Origin: an uncultured Dokdonia sp.
GTDB lineage: Bacteria > Bacteroidota > Bacteroidia > Flavobacteriales > Flavobacteriaceae
Length of the DNA stretch: 64,000 nucleotides
Assembly: GCF_947496725.1 (NCBI RefSeq)
Contig: NZ_CANMDS010000002.1
Location: 248,001 to 312,000, forward strand
Direction of reading: 5' to 3'
Below are positions 36,154 through 44,002 of this stretch, piece by piece (within the stretch, counting starts at the first letter, position 1; every line of letters starts with the position of its first letter). The notes under the pieces are model-generated. The model saw only the letters and a program-made list of their open reading frames with translations. It did no database searches and was not told the DNA's origin. The position numbers and the translations under genes are program-made.

Positions 36154-38607
36154 TTATAAGTTTATTCTACCCAGAGACACCTTGTCTTTTTGTTCAAATA
36201 GCTTTACAACCTTTACTTCTTTAGTTTCTTTTGAAGTTCCGTAGTTTCTATATACCGTGTACTTTAAGTAAGGAGGTATGGCAAAGGTGGCCTCTTCTCC
36301 TAGGTACTGTACGTTTACAATCCACTCACCGGCTTTTGCGTCATCTATAACAAACTCCTCAAACTGAAATCCCATTTTACGCTCCTTAAGTAATCGCTCT
36401 TTATTATCAAATAAGGTGTGATCCCACGTGTAAAATTTCTTCTTAGGGTTTACAAACTGGAAAATAAATGGAGCATCTTGCTCAGACCAGTTTATGACTA
36501 ACCTGATGTCCATTTCAAGATCATTAGTGAGCCACTCGTTAGGTAGCCTGTTAAATTCAATTTTATCTTTATGTAGTGCGACAAGGTGTCTCAACTCGTT
36601 ACCTAGAGGTCCTTCTATTTCAGAAAAATCTACCCCTAGTATGCGCTCTCCTAGCATATTAATGTATAGCTCTAGCGCTTTATTATAATCACCGCTTAAG
36701 GTGTATGCTAGTGCCAGATCACGATATGATTGTGCCTCTCTAGGTGCTAGTGCTACGATGCGCTCACTTACTTGTGCATTACGTTTATAAGAGCCAGCGG
36801 CTTCATATAAGTAACTAAGTATGCGCAGTGCCTTTACATTTTCTCCAGCCACCTCTGCAAGTTGTAGACGTATAAGCTCTGCCTTTGCGGGTGCTATTTT
36901 TTGAAAATACTCTGCATTATCTGCATAAAAGGAAACCGAATTCTTAAAGTTTTTTGAAAGCGCTTGATACTTTTTATACTTTGCAGCTACAGTAGATTCT
37001 TTATCAAGTGCTGTAATATAAGGTGAAGTTTCTACCACCATATCTGCTAGTGTCTCACTGTAATCATTTCCTTTTACTAGGGCTTGATCTACATTACCCT
37101 TACCTTTTACTGCATCAGGATTTGCAGCCTTTGTTTTTACTAGAAAAGCACCTCCACTAGCAATTGTACCGTATCGTACTGTTGCAATTGCAGATTTTAA
37201 AATAGTAATACTTTTAATATTTTGAGGGTCGAGATAATACGGTACGCCAGAAAATGGTGCTCCGTCTATTACCCATAGAGGAGGTAGCTCATTATTAATA
37301 GACATATTACCACCACGTATTAAAAACTTCTCGCTACCAGGAGGTCCAAGTACTTGTACGCCTGCAAAATTACCGCGTATTGCATCACCCAGAAATGTTG
37401 CACTAGGTCTTATATTTTCTGCCGTAATCGTATTTACTGCATAACCTACAGATTCTTTTGTTTTTGCAACACCGTTTCCTGCGTCTACTTTCTTTTCTTT
37501 AGACTTAGCATTACCAGTAAGTAACACCTCATCAAGCATATCTGCTTGTGGTATCATTTCCACCTGTATGACTGGATCTTTTGTAACCAACACATCTTTA
37601 GGATACATTCCTAAATATCTTATTTGAAGCACATCACCCTCTACGGCAGGTATATTAAAAGTCCCATCTGCTTTAGTAAGATACTCGTTAAGCGTACCTC
37701 TTAAAGAAACTGCGGCACCTTGTATAGGTCCATTTGTACTAGACACAATTCCTTTTACCGTTGCTTGTGCTTTACTAAAATCTGCCTTCTTAAAAACACC
37801 ACCTGCATTTATACGTGCTATAGCCTTATCTGGATTTGTAGAAAAAAGAGGAATATAAGACCCATTATAAAATGAGGCATCTGCCATCATACTCTCGTGA
37901 TTTGCAGTGGCAACCGTATTTACCGTATATAAACGGCTTGTGCTCGGTAACTCAATGTTTCCAAAACTTTGCTCTCCATCAGACACTACAATAGCAACAT
38001 CAGTATTACTTCCATCTATAAGCGAGTAATCTGTCGCTCCAGTGTAATTAATATTTTTTATTATTTCGCTTAAAGCGAAAGTACCATCTGCCGCGGCTGT
38101 GATTTTTTTATCTAAAACAACCTTATCATTAAAAGCTACAAAACGAACGACTGGCGACGAAAGTGTTGCTAGGTAGGCATTAACAAAATCTATAGCCTTA
38201 TTACTATTTTGGCTCTTTGCCGAAGCAGAGACGTCCCAAAAAACGACTACATCCTTTGCTTCGTTAAGCGGTTTTACATCTTTAGAAACACCAGGCTTTA
38301 AATAAATAGTACTCGTGATATTATATAAATTACGAAGATCATCACCAGAAATACTTACTGACTCATATCCTTTTGCAGAGATAACAAGTTCACTTTCTGG
38401 AGAAACGACTTGGTCGTATTTTCTGTATAGAAATCTGCCATTGGTTCCAGAGGTCACACCGGCACCTTGACCAGATACACCCACCTTTGCCACAATAGGC
38501 TTTTTTGAGCCTTCCTCAAGGACTACACCTCTAAAGACCGTTTGAGAATAAGAATAAAAACTTAGTAGTGATACTAAGAGCGTAAAAATTAAACGAAAAT
38601 GATTCAT
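36154..38607 (-). CDS. Multi-module surface protein C (paralogue, intact VWA MIDAS)
   Basis: This 817-aa protein opens the tandem cluster. It has a signal peptide (1-22), a CarboxypepD_reg-like domain (23-104) and a VWA domain (118-250). The VWA domain has a complete metal-ion-dependent adhesion site: DVSAS (125-129), the Thr of TGATDYS (around 192) and the Asp of VVSDGEQ (210). One CarboxypepD_reg plus plug module follows (LDEVLLTGN; LIRGGNMSI, PPLWVIDGAPF, GTIASGGAFLVKTK). TPR-like helices and the shared C-terminal domain (ending KVSLGRINL) complete it. ATG 38607 gives a clean signal peptide; the longer frame would begin inside the promoter. There is no receptor barrel. It is most like A in its ends. 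Confidence 0.86.
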   Translation of the reverse strand: MNHFRLIFTLLVSLLSFYSYSQTVFRGVVLEEGSKKPIVAKVGVSGQGAGVTSGTNGRFLYRKYDQVVSPESELVISAKGYESVSISGDDLRNLYNITSTIYLKPGVSKDVKPLNEAKDVVVFWDVSASAKSQNSNKAIDFVNAYLATLSSPVVRFVAFNDKVVLDKKITAAADGTFALSEIIKNINYTGATDYSLIDGSNTDVAIVVSDGEQSFGNIELPSTSRLYTVNTVATANHESMMADASFYNGSYIPLFSTNPDKAIARINAGGVFKKADFSKAQATVKGIVSSTNGPIQGAAVSLRGTLNEYLTKADGTFNIPAVEGDVLQIRYLGMYPKDVLVTKDPVIQVEMIPQADMLDEVLLTGNAKSKEKKVDAGNGVAKTKESVGYAVNTITAENIRPSATFLGDAIRGNFAGVQVLGPPGSEKFLIRGGNMSINNELPPLWVIDGAPFSGVPYYLDPQNIKSITILKSAIATVRYGTIASGGAFLVKTKAANPDAVKGKGNVDQALVKGNDYSETLADMVVETSPYITALDKESTVAAKYKKYQALSKNFKNSVSFYADNAEYFQKIAPAKAELIRLQLAEVAGENVKALRILSYLYEAAGSYKRNAQVSERIVALAPREAQSYRDLALAYTLSGDYNKALELYINMLGERILGVDFSEIEGPLGNELRHLVALHKDKIEFNRLPNEWLTNDLEMDIRLVINWSEQDAPFIFQFVNPKKKFYTWDHTLFDNKERLLKERKMGFQFEEFVIDDAKAGEWIVNVQYLGEEATFAIPPYLKYTVYRNYGTSKETKEVKVVKLFEQKDKVSLGRINL
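38064..38080. repeat. Variant palindrome: TTTCGC-N5-GCGAAA
   Basis: TTTCGCTTAAAGCGAAA, the reverse complement of 35680-35696. Inside protein C, in the VWA-coding part. Confidence 0.75.
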
Positions 38608-38630
38608 TTTATTGATTAATTGATGAAGTG

Positions 38631-38664
38631 CAAATATGACAGTAAATAGTCTTTTATGTAACAA
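38631..38664 (-). promoter_or_regulatory. Promoter of the paralogue operon
   Basis: Minus strand: TTG (38664-38662), 23-bp spacer, CATATTTG (38638-38631, one mismatch to TAnnTTTG). It lies 24 bases before the chosen ATG, which supports that start. Confidence 0.6.
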
Positions 38665-38815
38665 CCGAACACGTTAAAAATTAGTTAACAATTAGTCCAA
38701 AAACACTATTAACCAATGTCATATAGTAATACCTCATATATAAATGAATCAATTAAGTGGTTTACATCTATTAAAATGATTTTAATATCTTTAGTGAGCA
38801 TAAAACTTAAACCCT

Positions 38816-40228
38816 ATGAAACGTCGTTCTTTTCTTCAAAAATCTGCTGCAGCAAGTGCGGCTTTTACAATTGTCCCGAGCTTCGTCTTAGGTGGTAATC
38901 ACGTTGCTCCATCAGACACGTTATACATAGGGGCCATAGGTGTGGGCGGTCGTGGTGGCGGTGTTGTAAATGAGCTTACTCAGTATGGTAAGGTAAAATT
39001 TGTTGCCCTATGCGATGTAGATGATAATCGCGGTGCAGCCAGTTATAAGATGCACCCTAAAGCAAAGACGTATAGAGATTTTAGAAAACTCTATGATAAC
39101 CATATTAACGATATAGATGCCATAATGGTGGGTACTCCAGATCATACACACGCCACCATATCCATACCCTTTATGCGTGAAAATAAACACGCCTATGTAG
39201 AGAAGCCTCTTACGCATAATATTTATGAAGCTAGGCTTATGGCGCAAGTGGCAAAAGAGCAAGGTATTGTGACTCAAATGGGTAATCAAGGCGCCTCAAG
39301 CGATGGTATAAGAACCGCACAAGAGTGGATAAACGCAGGGGTTATAGGTACCGTCTCACGTGTAGATTGCTGGACAAACAGACCCGTGTGGCCACAAGGG
39401 TTTAAGCATATTACAGAAGGGCAACCTATCCCAAAAAACCTAGATTGGGACTTATGGCTAGGCCCAGCTAGTTACAGACCTTATAATGAAAACTACCTAC
39501 CTTTTAAGTGGCGTGGCTTTTGGGATTTTGGTACAGGAGCAATGGGTGATATGGGTTGCCATATTATGGAAACTCCATTTAAAGCGCTAGAACTTGGTTT
39601 TCCTTATGAAGCAGAGGCTAGTTGTACCACCATTTGGTCTGGAGATTTTGTAGAGGCAGATCATCCAGAAGCCTGCCCTCCTAGTTCTATTGTAAGACTT
39701 AAGTTTAAGTCACCTACGCAAGGTGATGTGGGTCTTAACTGGTATGATGGCGGTATTATGCCTGACCTACCAAGCGAACTAGGCGAAGGTGAAACACCAG
39801 GTAAAGACGGCGGCGGAAGCATCTTTTATGGTAGTGATGGTATTATGATAACAGACACCTATAGCGGCAACCCTCGCTTATTGCCCAGCGAGCGTATGAA
39901 AGATATGGCGGCAGTACCACAAACTATAAAAAGAGTAACCACCGGTCACGCAGGTGAGTGGGTAGAAGCTTGTATAAATGGAGGCAGCACCTCATCACCA
40001 TTTTCTTATGGCGGGCCACTTACCGAGGCTGTTTTAATGGGGAATCTTGCTATAAAAGCATACCAAAAGAAAGAATTTAAACCTGGCAAAAAGTCTGGCG
40101 ATTGGGATCCATATAACTACCCTGGGCGTCGCACCATTAAGTGGGATGGAGATAATATGCGCGTGACTAATTATGAAGAGGCAAATGCCTGGGTAAAACG
40201 TGAGTATCGAAAAGGATGGGAGATTTAA
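38816..40228 (+). CDS. Gfo/Idh/MocA family oxidoreductase with Tat signal
   Basis: The 470-aa protein begins MKRRSFLQKSAAASAAF, a twin-arginine signal, so export to the periplasm is expected. The Rossmann domain has IGAIGVGGRGGGV, LCDVDDNRG, GTPDHTH and the catalytic-type EKPLTHN. The C-terminal domain has GFWDFGTGAMGDMGCHIME. These secreted members of Bacteroidota act as NAD(P)-dependent sugar oxidoreductases in polysaccharide or glycoside metabolism; the substrate is unknown. It is divergent from the paralogue cluster and ends at a bidirectional terminator. Confidence 0.93.
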   Translation: MKRRSFLQKSAAASAAFTIVPSFVLGGNHVAPSDTLYIGAIGVGGRGGGVVNELTQYGKVKFVALCDVDDNRGAASYKMHPKAKTYRDFRKLYDNHINDIDAIMVGTPDHTHATISIPFMRENKHAYVEKPLTHNIYEARLMAQVAKEQGIVTQMGNQGASSDGIRTAQEWINAGVIGTVSRVDCWTNRPVWPQGFKHITEGQPIPKNLDWDLWLGPASYRPYNENYLPFKWRGFWDFGTGAMGDMGCHIMETPFKALELGFPYEAEASCTTIWSGDFVEADHPEACPPSSIVRLKFKSPTQGDVGLNWYDGGIMPDLPSELGEGETPGKDGGGSIFYGSDGIMITDTYSGNPRLLPSERMKDMAAVPQTIKRVTTGHAGEWVEACINGGSTSSPFSYGGPLTEAVLMGNLAIKAYQKKEFKPGKKSGDWDPYNYPGRRTIKWDGDNMRVTNYEEANAWVKREYRKGWEI

Positions 40229-40233
40229 AAAAT

Positions 40234-40269
40234 AAAAAAGGCTGTAACCTAATGGTTACAGCCTTTTTT
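40234..40269. terminator. Bidirectional terminator
   Basis: Stem GGCTGTAACC/GGTTACAGCC with loop TAAT, preceded by six A and followed by six T. It lies between convergent genes. Confidence 0.92.
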
Positions 40270-40291
40270 AAATCATATAGTTTTACCTGAC

Positions 40292-41062
40292 TTAAAACTC
40301 AGCTTTTCTTTTTTCAAGAAATGCCGTGGTTCCTTCGGTGAAGTCTTCTGTGCCAAAACACCCGCCAAATTCTTCTATCTCTGTATCAAACCCATCTACA
40401 CCATTTTCATAACCTGCATTTACAGCATTAATCGCTGCGGCAATTGCCATAGGTGAGTTACGCATAATCTTTCCGCCTAGTTTATTTGCTAGAGGTACTA
40501 ATTCTTCTTGTGCTGTGATGTGATTTATAAGTCCGTACTCAAGTGCCGTATTTGCATCTATCATTCCGGCAGTCATTATCATCTCCATCGCACGCCCTTT
40601 ACCTACTAGTTGTGGTAAGCGTTGTGTACCTCCATAACCTGGTATCACACCTAGACTTACCTCCGGAAGCCCCATACGAGCATTATCACTAGCGATTCTA
40701 AAATGTGCTGCCATTGCTAGCTCTAGACCACCTCCCAGTGCAAAACCGTTTACGGCTGCTATGACTGGGGTACCCATTTCGGCAACGTAGTCAAAAAGTA
40801 ATTCTTGTCCCTTTCTTGCAAGCTCTGCACCTTGCTCTTCAGAGAAGTTTGCAAATTCAGAAATGTCTGCTCCTGCTACAAATGCCTTCTCTCCAGATCC
40901 GGTAATGATCACAACGCGTACTCCTGTATCTTCTTCCGCTTTCGCGAAAGCGGTATGAAGCTCCTCTATAGTCTCCTTGTTAAGGGCGTTAAGTTTTGAA
41001 GGTCTGTTTATCGTGATAGTCGTGATGCTATCTGAAGTTTCTGAAAGTATGTTATTGTACAT
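40292..41062 (-). CDS. Enoyl-CoA hydratase/isomerase (crotonase) family protein
   Basis: The 256-aa protein has the oxyanion loops FVAGADISEF and NGFALGGGLELAMAAHFRIAS, and the catalytic glutamates in the GLEL stretch and in LPEVSLGVIPGYGGTQRL. Both are present, as in true enoyl-CoA hydratases. It hydrates trans-2-enoyl-CoA in fatty-acid or amino-acid breakdown. It is monocistronic. The palindrome copy encodes TAFAKAEED in an early surface helix. Confidence 0.95.
   Translation of the reverse strand: MYNNILSETSDSITTITINRPSKLNALNKETIEELHTAFAKAEEDTGVRVVIITGSGEKAFVAGADISEFANFSEEQGAELARKGQELLFDYVAEMGTPVIAAVNGFALGGGLELAMAAHFRIASDNARMGLPEVSLGVIPGYGGTQRLPQLVGKGRAMEMIMTAGMIDANTALEYGLINHITAQEELVPLANKLGGKIMRNSPMAIAAAINAVNAGYENGVDGFDTEIEEFGGCFGTEDFTEGTTAFLEKRKAEF
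40938..40951. repeat. Iterated palindrome (in enoyl-CoA hydratase gene)
   Basis: Exact copy, read as AFAKA. Confidence 0.97.
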
Positions 41063-41124
41063 AGCTATAAGTTAGTTTATGAAAGTCTTTTTTATACGCC
41101 AAAAAATGTGACGCTTATACTTAA

Positions 41125-42573
41125 TTATTTTGGGAAGATGACTCTAAAAACTGTGCCGTCTCCCTCTTGTGTTGTAAAGGTAATTGTTCCTTTATAGGTC
41201 TCCACAATATTTTTTACCATTGCGAGACCCAGTCCCATACCACTCGTTTTGGTTGTAAATTTTGGCTCAAAGATCATAGGTAAATTATCTTCAGAAATAC
41301 CCGTCCCGTTATCTGTCACAGTTATTTCTACTTGTGTATCTAGGTCGTTTACCTCAACTAAAATTTTTGGGTTTTCTGTTGTTTTTGTGGCTTGCACCGC
41401 GTTTTTTACCAAGTTTGTTACCACTCTAATAAGTTGTGTGCGGTCAAAATTTGCGAAAATCTCCTCTTTCGCGGAAGCGAAATCTATATAACGCTCATTA
41501 AAAATATCTACAGAGAGCTTTACGATATTAGGCACATTGAGAATCTCGCTTTGCTGTGCTGGCATATCTGCAAAGTTTGAGAAAGCACTCGCTATGCTGC
41601 TCATAGTATCTATTTGCTGTATGAGGGTACTGCTATATTCTTTTATCTTCTGGTTAACTTCGGGATCTTCTGGGTCAAACCTACGCTCAAAGCTCTGTAC
41701 CGTGAGACGCATAGGCGTGAGTGGATTTTTGATCTCGTGAGCTACTTGCTTTGCCATCTCTCTCCAGGCGGCCTCACGCTCGTTTTGCGCGAGTTTTGCA
41801 GCACTGCCCTCAAGTTGGTCTATCATCCCATTATAAGCGTTTACAAGTGTTGTAAGCTCAGAAGGGAGCTCTGTGGTATCAATTTTCTCGTTGCGCTTAT
41901 CTAGTTGGGTTTCTTTTATATTATCCTCTACTGTTTTAAGCGTTTTTGTAATGTATCTCGCCAGAAAATAAGCAAGTAAAATTGCGGTTAATACCATAAG
42001 GATATTTACCACCACCAGACGCCACAATATCTCCCTGAGTTCCTTATTAATAAAAGCTTCACTGTCTTCATACTGTATTTCAAGTATGGCGAGTGGCCTA
42101 TATTTAGGGTCATTTATATAGCTATAAGAGAGTTGTTGAGACACCTCACCATCCAGTTGATTTACATATCGTTTTTCTTCAGATTTTTCTAAGTTTTCTA
42201 AAGTCTCAAGACATAATTTCTTTTGCGCAGGACTATCAAATAATTGATCTGTAGACGAGATAAGAGGCTCCCCATCTAGATCATACATTGTGAGATTCTC
42301 ACCCTGTATACTTGCGATTTCATATATTTTCTCCTTAAAGATATACGGTATTCTATCTGTCTTGAGCTCCCAACTGGTATTATCTAATACAAAGTCTATG
42401 GTTTTCTTTATGGAAGACTCTTTACGTTCTAATCGTTCCTCATTATAGTCTCTTATTTGCTCTTTGTATTGAAAGTAAGTGACAGCAGCAATCATCAAGA
42501 AGGCAATCAATACCAATGCAAGCATTGAGGTAAAGATTTTTGTGCCGAGGGATGTACGATTAAAAGTGAGCAT
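41125..42573 (-). CDS. Membrane sensor histidine kinase
   Basis: The 482-aa protein has two membrane helices (13-33 and 184-205) flanking a periplasmic sensor. HAMP (206-258) and a HisKA-type phosphoacceptor follow (KQVAHEIKNPLTPMRL, His279). HATPase_c has N box TNLVKNAVQAT, G1 DNGTGIS and G2 GMGLGLAMVKNIV. The HExKNPLTP type resembles NtrY-like kinases. No response regulator is nearby. Its ATG overlaps the hemJ stop by one base, so it is expressed with hemJ. A TTTCGC-N4-GCGAAA variant site lies at 41467. Confidence 0.93.
   Translation of the reverse strand: MLTFNRTSLGTKIFTSMLALVLIAFLMIAAVTYFQYKEQIRDYNEERLERKESSIKKTIDFVLDNTSWELKTDRIPYIFKEKIYEIASIQGENLTMYDLDGEPLISSTDQLFDSPAQKKLCLETLENLEKSEEKRYVNQLDGEVSQQLSYSYINDPKYRPLAILEIQYEDSEAFINKELREILWRLVVVNILMVLTAILLAYFLARYITKTLKTVEDNIKETQLDKRNEKIDTTELPSELTTLVNAYNGMIDQLEGSAAKLAQNEREAAWREMAKQVAHEIKNPLTPMRLTVQSFERRFDPEDPEVNQKIKEYSSTLIQQIDTMSSIASAFSNFADMPAQQSEILNVPNIVKLSVDIFNERYIDFASAKEEIFANFDRTQLIRVVTNLVKNAVQATKTTENPKILVEVNDLDTQVEITVTDNGTGISEDNLPMIFEPKFTTKTSGMGLGLAMVKNIVETYKGTITFTTQEGDGTVFRVIFPK
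41467..41482. repeat. Variant palindrome: TTTCGC-N4-GCGAAA
   Basis: TTTCGCGGAAGCGAAA. Same half-sites as the iterated palindrome with a 4-base spacer, inside the kinase gene. Confidence 0.6.
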
Positions 42574-43124
42574 TAGGCATCTGGATTTTTATCTTGTATT
42601 TTCTTATACAGTTTTATGCCTAGCATCAATAATACTGCCAGACCTACAAGACCTAACATTCCAAAAATCCAATTGGTTGTGCTTTTTGTGACTGCTAGAA
42701 AAACAACCGCAAAAAGTATAAGCGTTGCTCCTTCATTCCAAAGGCGCATTTGTCTAGAAGTATATTTAAAAGTACCTGCTTGAAATGTCTTGTGTATACG
42801 CCAGGTTTTCCAATGATATAAAAACAACAACACAATAAAAGCAAGTTTAATATGCATCCACGGGGCACTAAAAAGCCCTGGATTTATATAAAACATCAAA
42901 CTCCCAAAAATCACCGTGAGCACCATAGAAGGCCCTGTAATTATCTTCCAAAGGCGATGTGCCATTAAGCCCAATTGCTTACCAAGTATCTCTTTATCTG
43001 GTGATGGTTTTTCACTAGCTTCTACTTGATATACAAAAAGACGTGGCATATAAAATAAGCCAGCAAACCAAGTGACCACAAAAATGATGTGTAGGGATTT
43101 GAAATAAAGGTAGTATTCTGCCAT
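42573..43124 (-). CDS. hemJ: Protoporphyrinogen IX oxidase, HemJ type
   Basis: It oxidises protoporphyrinogen IX to protoporphyrin IX in the inner membrane, the step before ferrochelatase. The 183-aa protein has four or five helices with the HemJ/UPF0093 signature YFKSLHIIFVVTWFAGLFYMPRLFVY, then WKIITGPSMVLTVIFG and HIKLAFIVLLFLYH. The conserved His lies in KSLHII. I chose ATG 43124 (MAEYYLYF). It is co-directional and overlapping with a histidine kinase, about 8 kb away from the main haem cluster. Confidence 0.93.
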   Translation of the reverse strand: MAEYYLYFKSLHIIFVVTWFAGLFYMPRLFVYQVEASEKPSPDKEILGKQLGLMAHRLWKIITGPSMVLTVIFGSLMFYINPGLFSAPWMHIKLAFIVLLFLYHWKTWRIHKTFQAGTFKYTSRQMRLWNEGATLILFAVVFLAVTKSTTNWIFGMLGLVGLAVLLMLGIKLYKKIQDKNPDA

Positions 43125-43156
43125 AATGGTAAAGATACGAAGCAAGACAAAACAAT

Positions 43157-43184
43157 AAAGGCGCAGAATTTCTTCTGCGCCTTT
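43157..43184 (-). terminator. Terminator of outer-membrane protein gene
   Basis: Stem AAAGGCGCAGAA/TTCTGCGCCTTT, 4-base loop. The 28 bp are identical to 43955-43982. Confidence 0.85.
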
Positions 43185-43205
43185 TAAAAAGTTTACTTCT
43201 CTATG

Positions 43206-43874
43206 TTAGAAAAAGATACTTAGTCCTCCAGTTATACCTAAATTAGATGTGGTAAACTTAGCGTCAAAGTCATCATCTGGATCTTTATTTGTTCTATTAG
43301 TATAAGCCGTTTCTACATTAATAGCGATTGTTTTATTTAAGAAAAACGCTACTCCAGCACCCGCAGACCACATAAAGGTGCGATCTTTCTGTTCAAAACT
43401 CTGAAATACAATATCTGAATCACCACTAATAATAACTGCACTAGTGCCGTCCAATTTTGAATATCCAATACCGGTACTTGCCGACACGTAAGGTCTTATT
43501 TTAGAGTTACCCACGTCAAAGTAATAACTTGCAAAAGGCCCTGCATTAAAACTTGATGATGTGTTTTCATTATTACCATCCTCATCTTCATTTTTAAATC
43601 TCGATATACCTGTTTGCACACCAAGCGCTAAGTTGTCAATGATGAAATAACCTACTTTCCCCTCCAGCACAAATGTATTAGTCTTGTCTTCACTTACAGT
43701 ATCCCCATCAAATTCATAAGAAGTTTTTGAGAAATTAAGACCTCCGTTTGTAGACCCACCTAATAATAGTCTGCCCTTTCTTGTAAAATTTTCTCCACTA
43801 TCGGCCTCTTGAGCAGTAAGGCTCATTGCAAAGAGGAATAAACAGAGTCCCGTAATTGTTTTAAGTTTTGTCAT
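43206..43874 (-). CDS. Outer-membrane beta-barrel protein (porin-like)
   Basis: The 222-aa protein has a signal peptide (MTKLKTITGLCLFLFAMSLTAQ). About eight amphipathic strands follow (GKVGYFIIDNLALGVQTGIS, NAGPFASYYFD, RPYVSASTGIGYSKL, SAGAGVAFFLNKTIAINVETAYTN), ending in NLGITGGLSIFF with the C-terminal Phe expected of barrels. The outer-membrane-protein beta-barrel family is likely; no ligand is known. I chose ATG 43874 because it gives the signal peptide. Identical terminators flank it. Confidence 0.85.
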   Translation of the reverse strand: MTKLKTITGLCLFLFAMSLTAQEADSGENFTRKGRLLLGGSTNGGLNFSKTSYEFDGDTVSEDKTNTFVLEGKVGYFIIDNLALGVQTGISRFKNEDEDGNNENTSSSFNAGPFASYYFDVGNSKIRPYVSASTGIGYSKLDGTSAVIISGDSDIVFQSFEQKDRTFMWSAGAGVAFFLNKTIAINVETAYTNRTNKDPDDDFDAKFTTSNLGITGGLSIFF

Positions 43875-43954
43875 TTTTTTTGATTTATTAATGAATGAAT
43901 ATTTTGATATAGATGACAATTTACAGAATAGGTTGGTTAAGAAAATCATAAAAA

Positions 43955-43982
43955 AAAGGCGCAGAATTTCTTCTGCGCCTTT
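43955..43982 (-). terminator. Terminator of sortilin-like gene, duplicate of 43157-43184
   Basis: The same 28-bp hairpin, 20 bases past the stop of the sortilin-like gene. Confidence 0.85.
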
Positions 43983-44002
43983 CTAATAAGAATATTACTT
44001 AT

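Noticed and set aside
29076-38607. Three genes as SusC/RagA TonB-dependent receptors
   Set aside because: Plug signatures are present but no barrel of the required length; TPR and a soluble beta domain fill the C-terminus, and no SusD follows.
38608-38664. N-terminal extension of protein C
   Set aside because: It begins at the -33 TTG of the promoter and would put a polar stretch ahead of the signal peptide.
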